Shown here piece after piece: positions 47,301 to 57,780 of a stretch of 64,000 bases of DNA (position 1 is the stretch's first letter; the number at the start of each line of letters is the position of its first letter). Made by a program: the position numbers and the translations under genes. A model generated the notes under the pieces. The model was not told the DNA's origin. It did not search any database and saw only the letters and a program-made list of their open reading frames with translations. The DNA comes from Adiantum capillus-veneris (Eukaryota > Streptophyta > Polypodiopsida > Polypodiales > Pteridaceae). The stretch covers positions 68,413,676-68,477,675 of the forward strand of contig CM043969.1 of assembly GCA_014529385.2 (NCBI GenBank), given 5' to 3'.

Positions 47301-49348
47301 TGAGAATCTTTAACAAAAATCATGTACACGGAAATAGAGCTCTTTATTGACTTGTTGAAAGCTGGTGTATGTACAATGGGGATGGTGTTACCCATCTCCT
47401 TAGCATCTATATACATGTCCTTTTCCCTGAACTTAAAGGAGATTCTCCTTTCAGTAAATTTAACATGGGCAGCCAGGCGGTCAAACCATGGTGCCCCTAG
47501 GATTACATCCTCATGCTTGAGAGGAGAGATAAAGAAGTCCTCTTTGTCCACATAGCCTTGGACATGAAGCCTCAATTTCCCGATTAAGGGAGTGACTGAA
47601 GCTTCTTGCCCCTTGAAGGCACTGTCTGCGGGTAGGATATCTCCCATCTCGTAGGATTGTATGCCTAGCTTGGTGGCTAACTCCATAGATATGAAATTGT
47701 GAGTAGAACCAGGGTCAAAGAGAATAAAAGCATCATGTTCTCTTACCTTTCCCCAAGCATGGCATAGAGGAGATCCTTTGTGGTGAGTTTGGTGAATCTC
47801 CTCCTCTTGGATTTCAACCAAAGAAGCTCTAGGAGGATCTTGGCGGTTGTTCTTTTGGGGACAAGCGCGGTACGCATGCCCTTGTTCGCCGCACTTGAAA
47901 CACCGGTTATCTTTACGATAACGCTCAAGCTCTTCAGGAGAGAGTTTATTGTTTCCTTTGTAAACTCCCTTCTCTTTAGCTTTGTTGGAATTGCCCTTAG
48001 GAGACTTTTGGACATTGTCCTTCCCCTTAGGCTCATTGGAACCCTTGTTTTCCGGGGGCTTATTATTTCTTTTACCCCCCGTTTGGAAATTGATTCGCGA
48101 GGCCACCATAGTATGGTGTATTACCGCCGATATGGTACGTGGCCTTTGGGAGTTGACATACTCCGCCATTTCTTCGGTTAAGCCCGCACAAAATTGTTGC
48201 TTTTGCTCTCCAAAATCCAACTTTTTGAAGACAGTGGCCTTGAGTTGTAGGTCCCAAAACTTGTCTACATATTTGTGGATGGATTCATTGGGAGAGAGCT
48301 TTAAGCTTCGCCATTCGGTGAGTACTTTGTCTTTGGCATCGGTGGCCAAAAACTGCTTCATAATGGAAGCTCTTAAAGCCTTCCATGTTCGTGGAGCTTC
48401 ACCGTTGGCTCGTAGGCTAGACCACCATTGTCTGGCGGACTTTTGAAAGTGCATAGCTACATGGCGTAGCTTAGAGGACTCCGTGAAGCCCTCATCTCCA
48501 AACGCCGCATCGAATTGCTCGATAAAGGCCAAAACTTTGTCTGTAGCACCGAAGGTGCCATCATAGGTAAGGAAAGAGATGCTCTTCCCTCCCTCTTTGA
48601 ATTTCTTCAGCTTGGACGACCTCTTCCATGCGGCATAGGATTTCCTATGGCCTCTTCTTTTTGATGGTTCAAAAGTTGCACCATCACTTTCTTCAGAAGA
48701 TGAAGAATTTGAAGAAGGTGGAGAAGAGGGTGACCTCTTTCTCGCCTTTTTCTTGTCTTGATCTTTGTCGTCTTCACGATAGCTTTCATAAGAGGAAGAG
48801 GATGAAGAAGATGGAGAAGAGGGTGTCCTCTTTCTCGCCTTTTTCTTCTCTTGCTTTTTATCATCCCTCTTTGAATTATGGCGTGGAGAAGAGTGTGATG
48901 GTCTTCTCCGCTTTGGTGGTGATGGAGAGCGTTTAGCCCGCCGTCTTCGTGGAGCCATCTCCGCCGAGGTGGCGGGAGACTCGCTTCTTTCTCGTTCCTT
49001 CGGTGGAGGCTCTTGGATTCTCCTTTGGGAAGGAGATGCATCATCCAGAAGTAAGTTCTTGAGCCCTTCATATGGATTCTCTTCTTCTTCCCGAATCGGA
49101 GAGAGACCTCTTTTGGTAGTCTCACAAGGAGGCTTCCTAGGTGTTCTCTCGTCATGGTGATGAGCTTGGAGAATCCCGTGAGCACGGAGCTGCCGTTGCA
49201 CTTCACTTTGGAGAGATGGATTGCCCATGGCTTGTTGAAGCCTAGAAACAAGATAGTTAACAAGCATTGAAGCATCATTAGTAGCTTGCTCATGAGCAAA
49301 ATCAAAGTTATCAACATTAATTTCACTCTCTTTACTATTGTCAGCCAT
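44399..49348 (-). CDS. Chromovirus gag-pol polyprotein, copy 2 (1649 aa)
   Basis: Same length and domain order as 24960-29909: gag, CCHC knuckle, protease, RT, RNase H, integrase and a C-terminal chromodomain-like segment. Only a few residue changes are seen: Ser for Leu in PSPPKRRRP, Ala for Val in QFDAAFGDEG, Asn for Asp in HNNLSS and Ser for Ala in DVISALALG. No stop or frameshift is present, so both copies may be active. Read on the minus strand, this copy lies upstream of the RPA-like gene of the Helentron. Confidence 0.95.
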   Translation of the reverse strand: MADNSKESEINVDNFDFAHEQATNDASMLVNYLVSRLQQAMGNPSLQSEVQRQLRAHGILQAHHHDERTPRKPPCETTKRGLSPIREEEENPYEGLKNLLLDDASPSQRRIQEPPPKERERSESPATSAEMAPRRRRAKRSPSPPKRRRPSHSSPRHNSKRDDKKQEKKKARKRTPSSPSSSSSSSYESYREDDKDQDKKKARKRSPSSPPSSNSSSSEESDGATFEPSKRRGHRKSYAAWKRSSKLKKFKEGGKSISFLTYDGTFGATDKVLAFIEQFDAAFGDEGFTESSKLRHVAMHFQKSARQWWSSLRANGEAPRTWKALRASIMKQFLATDAKDKVLTEWRSLKLSPNESIHKYVDKFWDLQLKATVFKKLDFGEQKQQFCAGLTEEMAEYVNSQRPRTISAVIHHTMVASRINFQTGGKRNNKPPENKGSNEPKGKDNVQKSPKGNSNKAKEKGVYKGNNKLSPEELERYRKDNRCFKCGEQGHAYRACPQKNNRQDPPRASLVEIQEEEIHQTHHKGSPLCHAWGKVREHDAFILFDPGSTHNFISMELATKLGIQSYEMGDILPADSAFKGQEASVTPLIGKLRLHVQGYVDKEDFFISPLKHEDVILGAPWFDRLAAHVKFTERRISFKFREKDMYIDAKEMGNTIPIVHTPAFNKSIKSSISVYMIFVKDSQNEPNALAKENKSNQKELELSNFLKGFQDVFIDDIPCELPPKRGNDDHAIELLLGSSPPNKPPYRVSQAQQEEIMRQVHELIEKGMVRPSSSPFCSPVLLVQKKDGTYRMCVDYRALNRITIKNRFPVPRVEDLFDKLQGSTYFSRIDLKSGYHQIRIVDQDIVKTAFRTTFGLYEYIVMPFGLTNAPATFNRLMEKLFRPHRTFTGVFFDDIIIYSNSLEEHKQHLQVIFQVLRESKLYVNRKKSEFFLQEIQYLGHIISQDGIQMDPSKLEVIKGWPKPRNLHELRSFIGMCAYYRRFIEKFSQIAGPLHDLTKKNVRYTWSAKENNAFEKLKEKLISQPVLTLPDLSKPFEVQCDACGDCLGAVLLQEGHAIGYESRRLDPVEQALGIYEKELLAVLHALDSWKHYLLGTPFILRTDHQSLKYFMTQTKLSDKQMRWANFLSQFHFHIAHIAGKHNQVADALSRRPRVNAVSIATHNNLSSMIDEYAIDPDFRDVISALALGKKEEPFTLQDGYLLYGNRLCVTNSLREKVMYESHAPPYAGHRGIQSTLKGIETYFYWPTMKVNIHEYVSKCVVCQKTKFDRGKQLGLLQPLPIPNSPWESISMDFIFGLPKSIHGNTGIWTIVDRFSKQAHFIPVKKTIKAHQMATLFISQIFKYHGLPMSIVSDRDPRMTSNFWKGLFENLGTRLNFSSAYHPQTDGQSEIANLTILDLLKAYVTEVDQRSQWEKYLPLVEYAYNNTVHTSTGKAPFEVIEGRSKSPLLLKVHGKIFAADEYSRDLQESFQKIKDAISISQQRQKAAADKHRRAQAFKENDWVLLKFPKARLRHTTGKNPTGHQKYYAKLAKRYYGPFQILRPINEMAYQLKLPNHWLIHNAFHVSLLKPYKGEPPQEPTIEDPPEIEDHEEVLQPESILRHEDKVLRGGKTIRRYLIKFKNYPFEDARWMQGIQLKDNLNLVNAYNASQE

Positions 49349-49752
49349 TCTAACAACTTTTAGGTGTAAACTTTTTAGGTGTACTTTGGCACTTCAAGCC
49401 CTAGTTGCTACTCCTCTTTACCCCTTTAGAAAAAGCACTCAAGCTACTGTACCCGCGGCTCGAATACCATTAATTGCAAGGAATAGAAGAGAGGGTCTTT
49501 CGACACCAAAACAGCACCGGCTCCTGTCAAGCTTCTAATAGCTCAATAGTGGTTAAGCCGTAGGCAAGCCCCGTAGGACTCCACTATTAAGACCATAGCT
49601 CTCGACGGTGATGCCCCGTTAACTGCACAAAGGCAGGCGCACTGCAAGGCTGAAAAATCCCTATTCTACTTACTCACAGGCAATTAATAATACCAACCAT
49701 TTGTAGCTAGCTTGAGGACCTCCCTTCTTGAGCAAGAAAAGAGAAACCTTGA

Positions 49753-49764
49753 GCTCTGATACCA
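49753..49764 (-). promoter_or_regulatory. Primer-binding site, initiator tRNA-Met, copy 2
   Basis: Minus strand TGGTATCAGAGC next to the 5' LTR. Confidence 0.9.
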
Positions 49765-49765
49765 A

Positions 49766-51359
49766 TGTAACATTTAATGGCCTAAAATCTTATGTGTAGC
49801 GGAAATTAGCATGAATATAGTGGGCATTTCATTAGAATAGATTCCTAATGAGAATTACAAGAGTGCTTGGGTGGAGAGTGCAACAAAAAGCATAACACCT
49901 AGTTAGATAGCATCGACAATACTTTCAAAAGAGAGAGCAATTAAGCTATTGACAACAGTTGAGGACCGGATTTGCATGGAGCCGGTCCCCCCTCCAAAAG
50001 GCTTTGTATTATGGTTTCTCCCATCAAGAGAGACATTGTACAATACAATTCTTTGTGTTCCTTCAAGACTAGCTAGTGCAATGAAGATGGAAGCTTCATA
50101 CACCAAGCAAAACACTTAATCAAACACAACTTGAATTATCCCCGTTCTCAGACCCAAGACCTCACACACCTTCGAAGATGGTGAGAGCTAGCAGGGTATG
50201 AGAGTAGATTGAGAGGAAAAAGAAGTATCTTACGAGAAAGAAGTACATCTCCTCACATAATCACTCATATTAGCATAGCTTAGCTTAGTAATTAGCTTGG
50301 TAGAGAAGATGAGCATGCATTGAAGCTTGGCTCTTGGTTGGATTTGCATCCACATGCCAAGAGAGTGTTGATGTAGGCTTCTATCTCACAAGCTTGGAGT
50401 AGGTGATGAGCTCTCCATTAAAGCTTGGGAGGAGATAGAGTATTTTCCCTTCACACATGGTCAAGTGTGAGAGTGTGTGTGTCAATGCCAAGCAAAAATC
50501 AGCCCCCCCTCTCTCTTGGGCGAGCCCTAGCTACTAAATAAGTCTGGCCTTTGCCTCATTGGACCTCCCCAGGTCAAGCCAATAGGAATTAAGCAGCATA
50601 AGTGATAGCCTTTAGACATGTGTCCCCCTTTCCCCTTTTGTGAGAGCTTTAGGTAATTAAATAATTAAACTAAACTCTCATTGGACCCCTTTGCCTCCTG
50701 GCCAATAGGAATCAGGCAAGCCATGGGGCTCCTGAATGCTCATTGGACCCCTTGGGAGACTGCCCAATAGTCTTCTAGGAGACTTAATTCTCATTGGTTT
50801 CTTTTATTAAATGTTTTTAAATTAATTAAACTAGATTTACTCTAGCTTAATTCTCATTGGTCCACTTCAAGGGTCTTCCAATAGGAATTGGGCACACCTT
50901 GTGGGCATCTGGCCTAGGGAGCTGACATGTGTCCCTCATTCCCTTTGTGTAAAGGGAGCCTGTGTGTGTGTGTGTGTGTGGCTTTCTCTCTCATCCCCTA
51001 GCTTTGGGGCTCGTCCCCTCCCATGTAGGGATGTAGAAAGACTTTTTGGGCACACACTAAGCATCCAATTTTCCCTAGGGTTGACCTTTGGACACAACCT
51101 TTGAATTTTGGAACCTTAGCATTTTGGAAGTCTTAATGGGCTGAACCTTAGGGTCTTTTTGGCCCATTGTTTCACATGGTTCTTTTGCAGATGGCCCCCC
51201 CTTTGGATCCCTATTTTCCCTCCTTTGGATCCCTACTGTGGCCGGTCTGCTAACTTAACCAATATTCTAGCTTTTTCTCCCTTGGCACTTCCCCACATTA
51301 AATGATCAGTTTAATATGAGAAAATCATTTAGGAGAATTAGATATTGATTATTATGACA
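49766..51359 (-). repeat. LTR of copy 2, right (5' LTR on the minus strand)
   Basis: Shares GCTACTAA with the left LTR of copy 1. Private changes are a longer GT run (near 50960) and GGCTCGTCCCC near 51010. Confidence 0.95.
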
Positions 51360-52675
51360 TTTTTGTTAATATTAAGAGCTGTTGACTCCATTAAAAGAAC
51401 CTAATTCTATTCAAAACCCTAATCTTTTAATAAATTTATATTTCTCAAAAATAATATAAACCTGTCTATTTTACAATATTAAAATTAGGATTCGGTACAA
51501 TAATATTTTCTTAGTTTTGATCATATTTAATGTGTTATAAAACCAAAGACTATTTTGCTCAAAAATACTACACTAAGTTTGAAAAAAAAATGGCAACATA
51601 TCTTCATAAGAAATTACTAACAAAATTATGTACGAAAGCAAATAAATTCGGCCTATCTCATAAGCTTGACATTTGTCTTTCCCTATCTCATAAGCTCAGA
51701 ATAAAATACCCAACATGAAGGATGTAAATCCATAGTTGGCTATATGATAATCATCACAGCTTATCCAATAGTACCATTCGTTTTATTGCTCAGTCTGTTT
51801 TTATTCCATCTCTATTCATGTAGAGATGAATAGCAAATGAGCAGACATCAGGGAAAATCCCCGTTAACATGAAAGTAAGCCGTAAATAAAAGCTATATTT
51901 CTTTGCCTAAAGAGGCTTAACAAAAATACTTTACTTTAAAACAGAGGAACTTGACACATTCAACATACAAAGCTAACCATAAGGACAAGACACTAGGGAA
52001 TCAAAAGGATGAATCAAAAGGTTACTAAATCTCGCATCACCATGAAGAAGTGATTATATAAGAAACATAACCAATTTTAAGCATCCAAGATGCTCACAGA
52101 AAACTAAAAGGAAAATTTCTTTACTATTCCAACATAAACTTTGCGTAACTGAGAGATCAAAGTAAAATCTTGATCACTTAAAAAGTTCTCATCACTCAGC
52201 TTAATCCGAAAACAGTCCTGCACATTAACAACTATTGTATACAAGAAAAGCCTTGAGCTTCTTTAGCAGCCGCAAACCAGAATTGAACATTGTTAAAGCT
52301 GTACAATTAGCCAAGCTAATGGCTTAAGATCGACAACATGTGTGGAGGTACTCCAGAAAAGCTATCATCAGTGGATCTGCAGAGTCAAACCAGACGGTTG
52401 GTATAACAAGAATAATACAATCCGAATGTACTCAAGACTTAGAACACTAAGAAGAACAACCAAAATAAGGTAAATAAATAAAGACAGGGACATGAAACAA
52501 AGCCAAGATATCCGGCCCCATTCCCTAACCGAAACTTTAACTTTATGTAAGCCTCAACATTATGTAAACTCTGACATTATCTCAAGGCAGAATCAGTGAA
52601 CTTAACAACCCAAATAAATCTGCTCACATTGCGTCCCAGTTCTTCTCAGCAGCCGTGTCCCAACAGCCAACTCGA
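51360..52675. other. AT-rich non-coding stretch
   Basis: No convincing ORF, repeat or RNA on either strand. It may be displaced Helentron flank or ordinary intergenic DNA. Confidence 0.45.
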
Positions 52676-52676
52676 T

Positions 52677-53304
52677 AGCTACCACTGCCCTGCAGTCCAA
52701 AACGATTACAAACAAAGCATATGCAAAGCAAAATAACATGACCCATTGAATCACAAACAAAGCATAAGCAAAGCAAAACAACATGAGCCATTGAATCGAA
52801 AGATAACTACAGACAGGTCTCCAGAAATATGCGCATCAACCAAGCAAAAGAATACCATCAAGCTCTTGAGATGTTCTTCGCAGGCAAGCACTCAATAAAC
52901 TCAGACCTATGGAAGCGGCAGGAGGCAAGTCCCAATGGCGAACAAAGAAATCTACGCACGCTGGCTGGGGCGAGGTGTCTTGGCATCGAAAGCTACCACT
53001 GCCCTGCAGTCCAAAACGATTACAAACAAAGCATAAGCCAACATGACCCATTGAATCACAAACAAAGCATAAGCAAAGCAAAATAACATGACCCATTGAA
53101 TCGAAAGATAACTGCAGACAGGTCCCCAGAAATATGCGCATTAACCAAGCAAAAGAATACCATCAAGCTCTTGAGATGTTCTTCGCAGACAAGCACGCAA
53201 TAAACTCAGACCTGTGGAAGCGACAGGAGGCAAGTCCCAATGGCGAACAAAGAAATCTACGCACGCTGGCTGGGGCGAGGTGTCTTGGCATCGAAAGCAG
53301 CTTC
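52677..53304. repeat. Tandem duplication, 314-bp period
   Basis: Two copies start ACCACTGCCCTGCAGTCC at 52681 and 52995. Each includes a 50-60-codon plus-strand frame (MRINQAKEYHQALEMFF, then SPNGEQRNLR). The copies differ by a few substitutions and short internal CAAACAAAGCATAAGC duplications. The frame has no recognised domain. Confidence 0.8.
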
Positions 53305-53429
53305 TGCAGCGGATTATACCCACACTAAAGCTTTCAAGCAAAGGTAGCGGGGCTGGCACCGTGTAGACCCATCGTAGTGTAGAAGCCCCGATACCTGATA
53401 CCTCATACAAGAACAACACATAAGCCAAA

Positions 53430-53512
<83 letters not shown>

Positions 53513-54025
53513 CTCTGCGTGACCGAAACAGTATTGCGCAGCAAAGCAGTTCACAAGGGCGGCGATGGCAAGATGATCTTACCTAGCGCAGGCTCTATGG
53601 GCCTCAATGCCTTGAAGGCACACCCAAGCAACTCTCTCGACCTCGCCATCCCTCTGCGGCAGTGGCTACGCATCCAAATGATGGCCTACTTGAAAACCTA
53701 AACATGGTGTCTTATCACCCCTCCAAAAATCATCACTAGCCAATAAAAATGGTACACATCACCAACTCATATCCCTACCTCTACCAACCACTTCGGATAC
53801 CCATTTTATGCGCCTAGTGGCCACATTCTCCACCACTTTAATCATGCCACAAAGAGGTGCTTGATTAAAAACCACAAAATGACCATAAAAAAAGAAAAAA
53901 TATTTTAGTCAGCAAAAAGAGAAGTGATCTCTATAGCCTTTGCCCTTTGGGCAGGCCAAAAAGAAAGAGAGCATAGTTGTGAAGCTCAATGAATAACCAC
54001 CTTCCATTACCATGCAACATGCTTA
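53305..54025. other. Non-coding stretch with a (GA)n array
   Basis: (GA)n at 53434-53511. A 60-codon ORF after it (53519-53701) has no recognised domain. Confidence 0.5.
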
Positions 54026-54342
54026 GAGCCGGTTCACGTGGAACCTTGGTTTGCAACTAGCTGCCAACCAGTTGCGAACCAGTTTTGTTCCCATGAGGAG
54101 TTGCCAAGAATTTTCTTGCAACTGGTTGCGAGTAAGTTGCATTACTGCTCCTAGGGGGCGAGGTGGAGCATGCTGGAAACCACGCAAAAAGACAAAACAA
54201 CTCCTCACTTTTTAGGTTTGCAGAGGGAAAAAACGCCTTTTTTAATACTGTTTTCGAATTTTCAACGCTGCATGTGAACTAAAACGTTGCTGGTTGCGGG
54301 TTGGCAACCAGTTGCGAACCATGACTCCATGTGAACTAGCTC
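54026..54342. mobile_element. MITE, 317 bp, PIF/Harbinger-like
   Basis: Inverted ends GAGCCGGTTCACGTGGA and, at the right, the reverse complement of GAGCTAGTTCACATGGAG. Both continue inward into CAACTRGYTGCCAACC-type sequence (arms of about 55 bp). The flanks are TTA (54023-54025) and TTA (54343-54345), the 3-bp TWA duplication typical of Harbinger elements. No coding capacity. Confidence 0.7.
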
Positions 54343-54345
54343 TTA

Positions 54346-54848
54346 ATTATTCATTTAATGCTCTGTTTGGGCATAATTATGTATAACGGATAAGTAAGCC
54401 TATCACGACCACCACCTATAAGAGCTGAGTCGTACCATGGGCTAGCAGGGTTAGTACTTACTAAATAATACCAAGTCCATGTTTTTCTCCTTAAATATCT
54501 AAGCTTTAGTTTAACCCCACTAGCCCACTAGCACTTTCAAAATGGAAGGGTTTAAGCTATCTTTTAGGAAGGGAGACGTTCTTCTCTTTTGTAGGCCTCT
54601 CCTTTCCATTCAAATCCCTCCCGTGTTTCCCTTAAAATTAGGTGTTCCCTTTTTTTCCCGTTTCAAAATTGGGTGCGACCTCGTGGGATGAAATTTCCAC
54701 CTTGCCCCCAATAGCACACGGTGCGACCCGGCTCTAAGCAATGTAATGTAATGGATTTTCCTTTGCATGAGGACTCCTTTGGATCTCTTGTAACATGTGA
54801 CATCATGGATCTAGGGTAATACATGACATCACACACACACACACACAC

Positions 54849-54879
<31 letters not shown>

Positions 54880-55071
54880 CACTTGGAAGTTGAACTTGGA
54901 ATTGGACATCATAGAACTAGATATAAGGGTTGGCCTTGCCTCGTTGGCCCTGCTCACCTTACATACCTCTCTCCACGAGATTGTGGAACATTTGAAAGGA
55001 ATAGTTTTTTGGTTGGAGGGTAGGCATCTGGATCTCTTCCTTCGACATTCGCTTGATCGACCTCGGTGGCT
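54346..55071 (+). promoter_or_regulatory. Upstream region of the acyltransferase gene
   Basis: Contains a (CA)n run at 54830-54849 and (GA)n at 54854-54878, about 200 bp before the ATG. No clear TATA box. Any regulatory role is inferred from position. Confidence 0.35.
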
Positions 55072-55538
55072 ATGGCGGACTTCTTGTGCAGTATTTCTGC
55101 CTCACCCCCCGAAATTAGGGTCCTCTCCAGAAAGAGTTTGCTTCCCTCCTCGCCCACTCCCCGTCAAGCCCTCTTCTTACCCTCCCTCGATATTCTCTGG
55201 CGAGAACTCCATTACAACCGCCGTCTCCTGTTCTACGAGCGCCCGTTCGGTTCTTCTGCATCCTCTTCATTCATACAGCAGCTCAAGCACAGCCTTTCCC
55301 TTTGCTTGGTTCATTACTTCCCTTGGTGTGGCCGCCTTGCCCTGGGCTCTGACCCTCCCCACCGGCTCTTCATCGACTGCAACGATGCTGGCATCGAATT
55401 CGTAGAAGCTTCCATTGATGTGCCCATCTCTCAACTTGCCCAGGATGGCTTCCAGATGAAGCCCTTTTTTGAGCAGCTCTGCCAGATGCCAGATCACAAA
55501 GGCGACTGTCTCTACTCCAGCCCTCTTCTCTGCATTCA

Positions 55539-55589
<51 letters not shown>

Positions 55590-55603
55590 CTGTACGAGTA
55601 GAT

Positions 55604-55682
<79 letters not shown>

Positions 55683-56672
55683 TATGATCTTGAGCAGGTG
55701 ACTACCTTCTCAGATGGTGGTTTTACGCTCGGAATTACTCAGAGCCATGTCGTTGCGGATGGGCACTCTCTATGGAACTTCATTGTTTCGTGGTCAGAGT
55801 GTTCAAGAGGGGTCCCTTTGAGTTTACCGCCGCTGCATGATCGGCAAAAGCTGGCTTTGCCAGATCCATCTCCTGAGATAGCCTCTCTCTGGAACTTTTC
55901 ATTGCTAGACAGTGACAAAGAGGCGGCAGACCCTGCAGGTGGCCAAGAGGAAAAGAAGGACAGTCTCGACACGAAACCCTCCTCAAATGGAAATTCTTCA
56001 TCGGATGGTGAGCCCGATCCTTTGGTGCAATCTGTCCTGGACATGTCCGCCTCTTCTGTGAAAAAGTTGAAGAATGAGGCTGGTGAAGGCTTCACCTCGT
56101 ATGAGGTCATATGTGCACATTTTTGGCAGCGCACCACAGCTTCTCGCCAAATGTTAAAGCACGACCCAACTCATTTCGCTGTCCTTGCCAATTGTCGCAG
56201 CCGCATAACACCCCCTCTGCCGCCTGCGTACTTTGGTAATGTCATCTGCTTTAGTGCAGCTCTGAGCTCAGCTGGTAAGATAGGCAACGAGACCTTGCGA
56301 TCGACAGCGAGTCGTATTCATAAGCTTATCCTTAAATCTCAAGATGATATTGAGACTTTCATGCATTTTTTGGAGGCTCATGGCAACAGCTTCGCGAGCG
56401 CTGTACAGGCTGTGCGAGGATCAAAAGGCCACAATGTAGCGAGCTCGCCGAGGTTTCCTGTGTACCAAGTGGATTTTGGTTGGGGCAATCCGGTGGCGGC
56501 CCGAGCAGCAAAGGTAGGTGGAGAAGGGGAACTAGTCTTGTTTGGGGGCCGCCCCGGTTCAAGTCAAGGGGATGTAGAGATTTGCACCGCGCTTCCCAGG
56601 AGTGTGTTGAAGCGCCTTCTCGAAGATCCTCTGTTTCTAGCCAAGCTTCCCTCCGGTCGTCCTCAAGCATAA
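55072..56672 (+). CDS. BAHD acyltransferase, two exons, 480 aa
   Basis: Exon 1 is 55072-55539 (156 codons, CAG then GTGAGA) and exon 2 is 55698-56672 (after TTGAGCAG). The joined protein has both family hallmarks: the catalytic HxxxDG as HVVADG (173-178) and DFGWG (415-419), which maintains the fold. N-terminal segments HYNRRLLFYERP and HYFPWCGRL are also typical. Length fits the usual 430-480 aa. BAHD enzymes transfer acyl groups from acyl-CoA to alcohols or amines in plant specialised metabolism, in the cytosol. The N-terminal pattern recalls the uncharacterised At3g50280-like group rather than HCT, but the substrate cannot be told. No stop or frameshift is present. The intron consists almost wholly of microsatellite. 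Confidence 0.92.
55540..55697 (+). repeat. Acyltransferase intron made of (GA)n-(GT)n-(GA)n
   Basis: The 158-bp intron is GA repeats from its donor, a 14-bp unique piece, GT repeats (55603-55628), GA repeats again, then about 20 bp ending in TTGAGCAG. The donor GTGAGAGA is the start of the repeat itself. Confidence 0.85.
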
Positions 56673-56949
56673 AAGCAGGTGGATATAGAAGAAAGAAACC
56701 TGCATAAGCCATTGCCACTCTTTTCCTTGAGTTAGCCGAATTATAGAATTCTCAAAATGGATGATGGAACTTCAACCTATAATCTTATACATGGGTTGGG
56801 TAATCAAGATATCAATGTATAAAAAGAGGGCAACTATTTGTCTCTTTTTTTTTTTATTGTCTTCATTTGTTCATCGATGCCCCCTTCATGCACAAGAAGT
56901 TTTGAACACATTCTCACAATAATTCCACATTATGACTTGCCTCAACATC
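56673..56949 (+). other. 3' region of the acyltransferase gene
   Basis: AT-rich, with AATTATAGAAT and TGTATAAAAAG stretches that may serve polyadenylation. No ORF. Confidence 0.4.
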
Positions 56950-57083
56950 ATGAGCTTTTGTGAGGGAGGCATCGCATACCTAGCTAGGTATGATTGGGCC
57001 CCTTACCTAGTGGGGAGGCCGGTGGTCCCTTGCCCCCAATCGTACCTAGCTAGGTATGCGGTGCCTCTCGAGCAGAAGCTCAT
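56950..57083. repeat. Foldback (hairpin) element with 50-bp arms
   Basis: Left arm ATGAGCTT...GGCATCGCATACC and right arm read as reverse complement ATGAGCTT...GGCACCGCATACC pair over about 50 bp around a 34-bp centre. Each arm contains the palindrome TACCTAGCTAGGTA. No target duplication was recognised. It could be a short foldback MITE or a small-RNA-forming hairpin. Confidence 0.65.
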
Positions 57084-57678
57084 AAGGTCATAAGGAACTA
57101 AATGGACTTGAAGCTCAATGAAGTTAAGTGTCCGAAATCATGATCCAGCTAAAGGAATTCTCTTGACTCCTTAGTATGAATGTTTTGCTCAATTTTGGTG
57201 CTCTCAGCAATTGAAACAGAATAGAAGGCAACTACATATTTGAATTCCAAGTTATTCCAAGTTGACACAGGAGAGATAGAGTTCCTCTTTGAAGCGGGTT
57301 GGTCCCAAAATATAGAAATACGCGCCCCTAGTATTATTCTTCAATATAACAATTACTAAAGAATCAAGAACTTTTTGTACAACTTCGAGTGACCACTCAT
57401 CACAATCTCAGTAACAATTGATGATGTCCTTTAATTTATATATGCTAAGGGTTAAAAATAACCCAAAATTATATATGCTAATTACACATTGGCTCAAAAG
57501 CAATTTGTATTTATAGCTTAAGTCGTAAAGGGTATGGTTAATAATCCACACTAGGAACTTTGGATAAAAGAGTATGCCATATCATCACGTCCACACACCA
57601 TCAAGTTGGTTACACCCAGGATTTGTGATGCAAACACCATCGATTTTCTTTTTGGTGTTGTTGCATGGGCTTTTGATT
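57084..57678. other. Non-coding stretch
   Basis: No recognised gene or repeat. Confidence 0.45.
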
Positions 57679-57780
57679 CTCTCTCTCTCTCTCTCTCTCT
57701 CTCGCTCTCTCTCTCTCTCTCCCCCAAGAGGGGGTTGTGTCAATACTTCATGATATATACCCCCCCCCCCCCCCCCCCCC
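57679..57780. repeat. (CT)n run and a 21-base poly-C tract
   Basis: CT array about 57679-57721; C homopolymer 57760-57780. Confidence 0.9.

Larger units (their letters stand above)
42448..51359 (-). mobile_element. Complete Ty3 chromovirus, copy 2 (8,912 bp)
   Basis: Same structure as copy 1: LTRs at 42448-44037 (1,590 bp) and 49766-51359 (1,594 bp, four extra bases in a GT run), and one intact gag-pol frame. The flanks do not show a simple 5-bp duplication (TTGAA on the left, TTTTT on the right). If GAA at 42445-42447 is extra, TTTTT at 42440-42444 would pair with 51360-51364. Confidence 0.93.
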
